A stretch of 5,038 bases of DNA, taken from Methanomicrobiales archaeon. GTDB taxonomy: Archaea; Halobacteriota; Methanomicrobia; Methanomicrobiales; JACTUA01. Shown in pieces: positions 5,033-5,038 of this stretch. Both the position numbers and the translations under genes were made by a program. The notes beneath the pieces are model-generated. The model made no database searches. It was not told where the DNA came from and saw only the letters and a program-made list of their open reading frames with translations. Location of the stretch: NCBI GenBank assembly GCA_028678715.1, contig JAJRCY010000085.1:1-5038 (forward strand), in the 5' to 3' direction. The stretch's first letter is position 1. Each line of letters starts with the position of its first letter.

Positions 5033-5038
5033 CCCTCC
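5033..5038 (-). promoter_or_regulatory. Ribosome binding site of the aminotransferase gene
   Basis: The - strand begins with GGAGGG at the window edge, so GGAGG lies seven bases before the ATG at 5026 and four before the in-frame GTG at 5029. It shows that the gene starts inside the window and supports the ATG as start. Any promoter is beyond the edge. Confidence 0.65.

Noticed and set aside
1..5038. tRNA, rRNA, CRISPR array, insertion sequence or attachment site
   Set aside because: No cloverleaf with a T-arm consensus, no regularly spaced repeats, and no transposase or integrase motif was found on either strand.

Overview
The window looks like part of a surface-glycan (S-layer, lipid or polysaccharide) biosynthesis locus from a GC-rich euryarchaeon. 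A methanogen of the Methanomicrobiales, such as a Methanoculleus relative, is my best guess. That guess is inference: it rests on the high GC content, strong GGAGG-type Shine-Dalgarno sites combined with a TATA-like element at start distance, and the general look of the proteins. No taxonomic marker gene is present.

Layout. On the + strand, positions 1-311 hold the 3' end of a type II mannose-6-phosphate isomerase / mannose-1-phosphate guanylyltransferase (ManC-like cupin domain), cut by the window edge. Everything else runs on the - strand toward it. Read 5'->3' on the - strand, the order is: a DegT-family aminotransferase closely resembling GDP-perosamine synthase (3866-5026); a four-helix SMR/EamA-like membrane protein of the ArnE/ArnF type (3420-3809); a family-2 polyprenyl-phosphate sugar transferase of the DPM1/ArnC type (2639-3403); a SAM-dependent methyltransferase that abuts it with no gap (1871-2638); a 248-base non-coding gap with a likely promoter and inverted repeats (1623-1870); and a multi-spanning GT-C-type membrane glycosyltransferase (324-1622). 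That last gene ends 12 bases from the convergent manC stop.

How the genes could work together (inference). ManC supplies GDP-mannose. A GDP-mannose 4,6-dehydratase, expected outside the window, would give GDP-4-keto-6-deoxymannose. The aminotransferase would turn this into GDP-perosamine. The methyltransferase resembles sugar-amine N-methyltransferases of the TylM1/DesVI type and may methylate the amino sugar. The family-2 transferase would load a sugar onto dolichyl phosphate, the four-helix protein would carry the lipid-linked sugar across the membrane, and the GT-C enzyme would transfer it outside the cell. This parallels the bacterial ArnB-ArnC-ArnE/F-ArnT aminoarabinose route, part for part, with a methylation step added. 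I regard this as the most interesting signal in the window.

No tRNA, rRNA, CRISPR array, insertion sequence or phage feature was seen. The many long antisense reading frames are GC-driven shadows of these genes.
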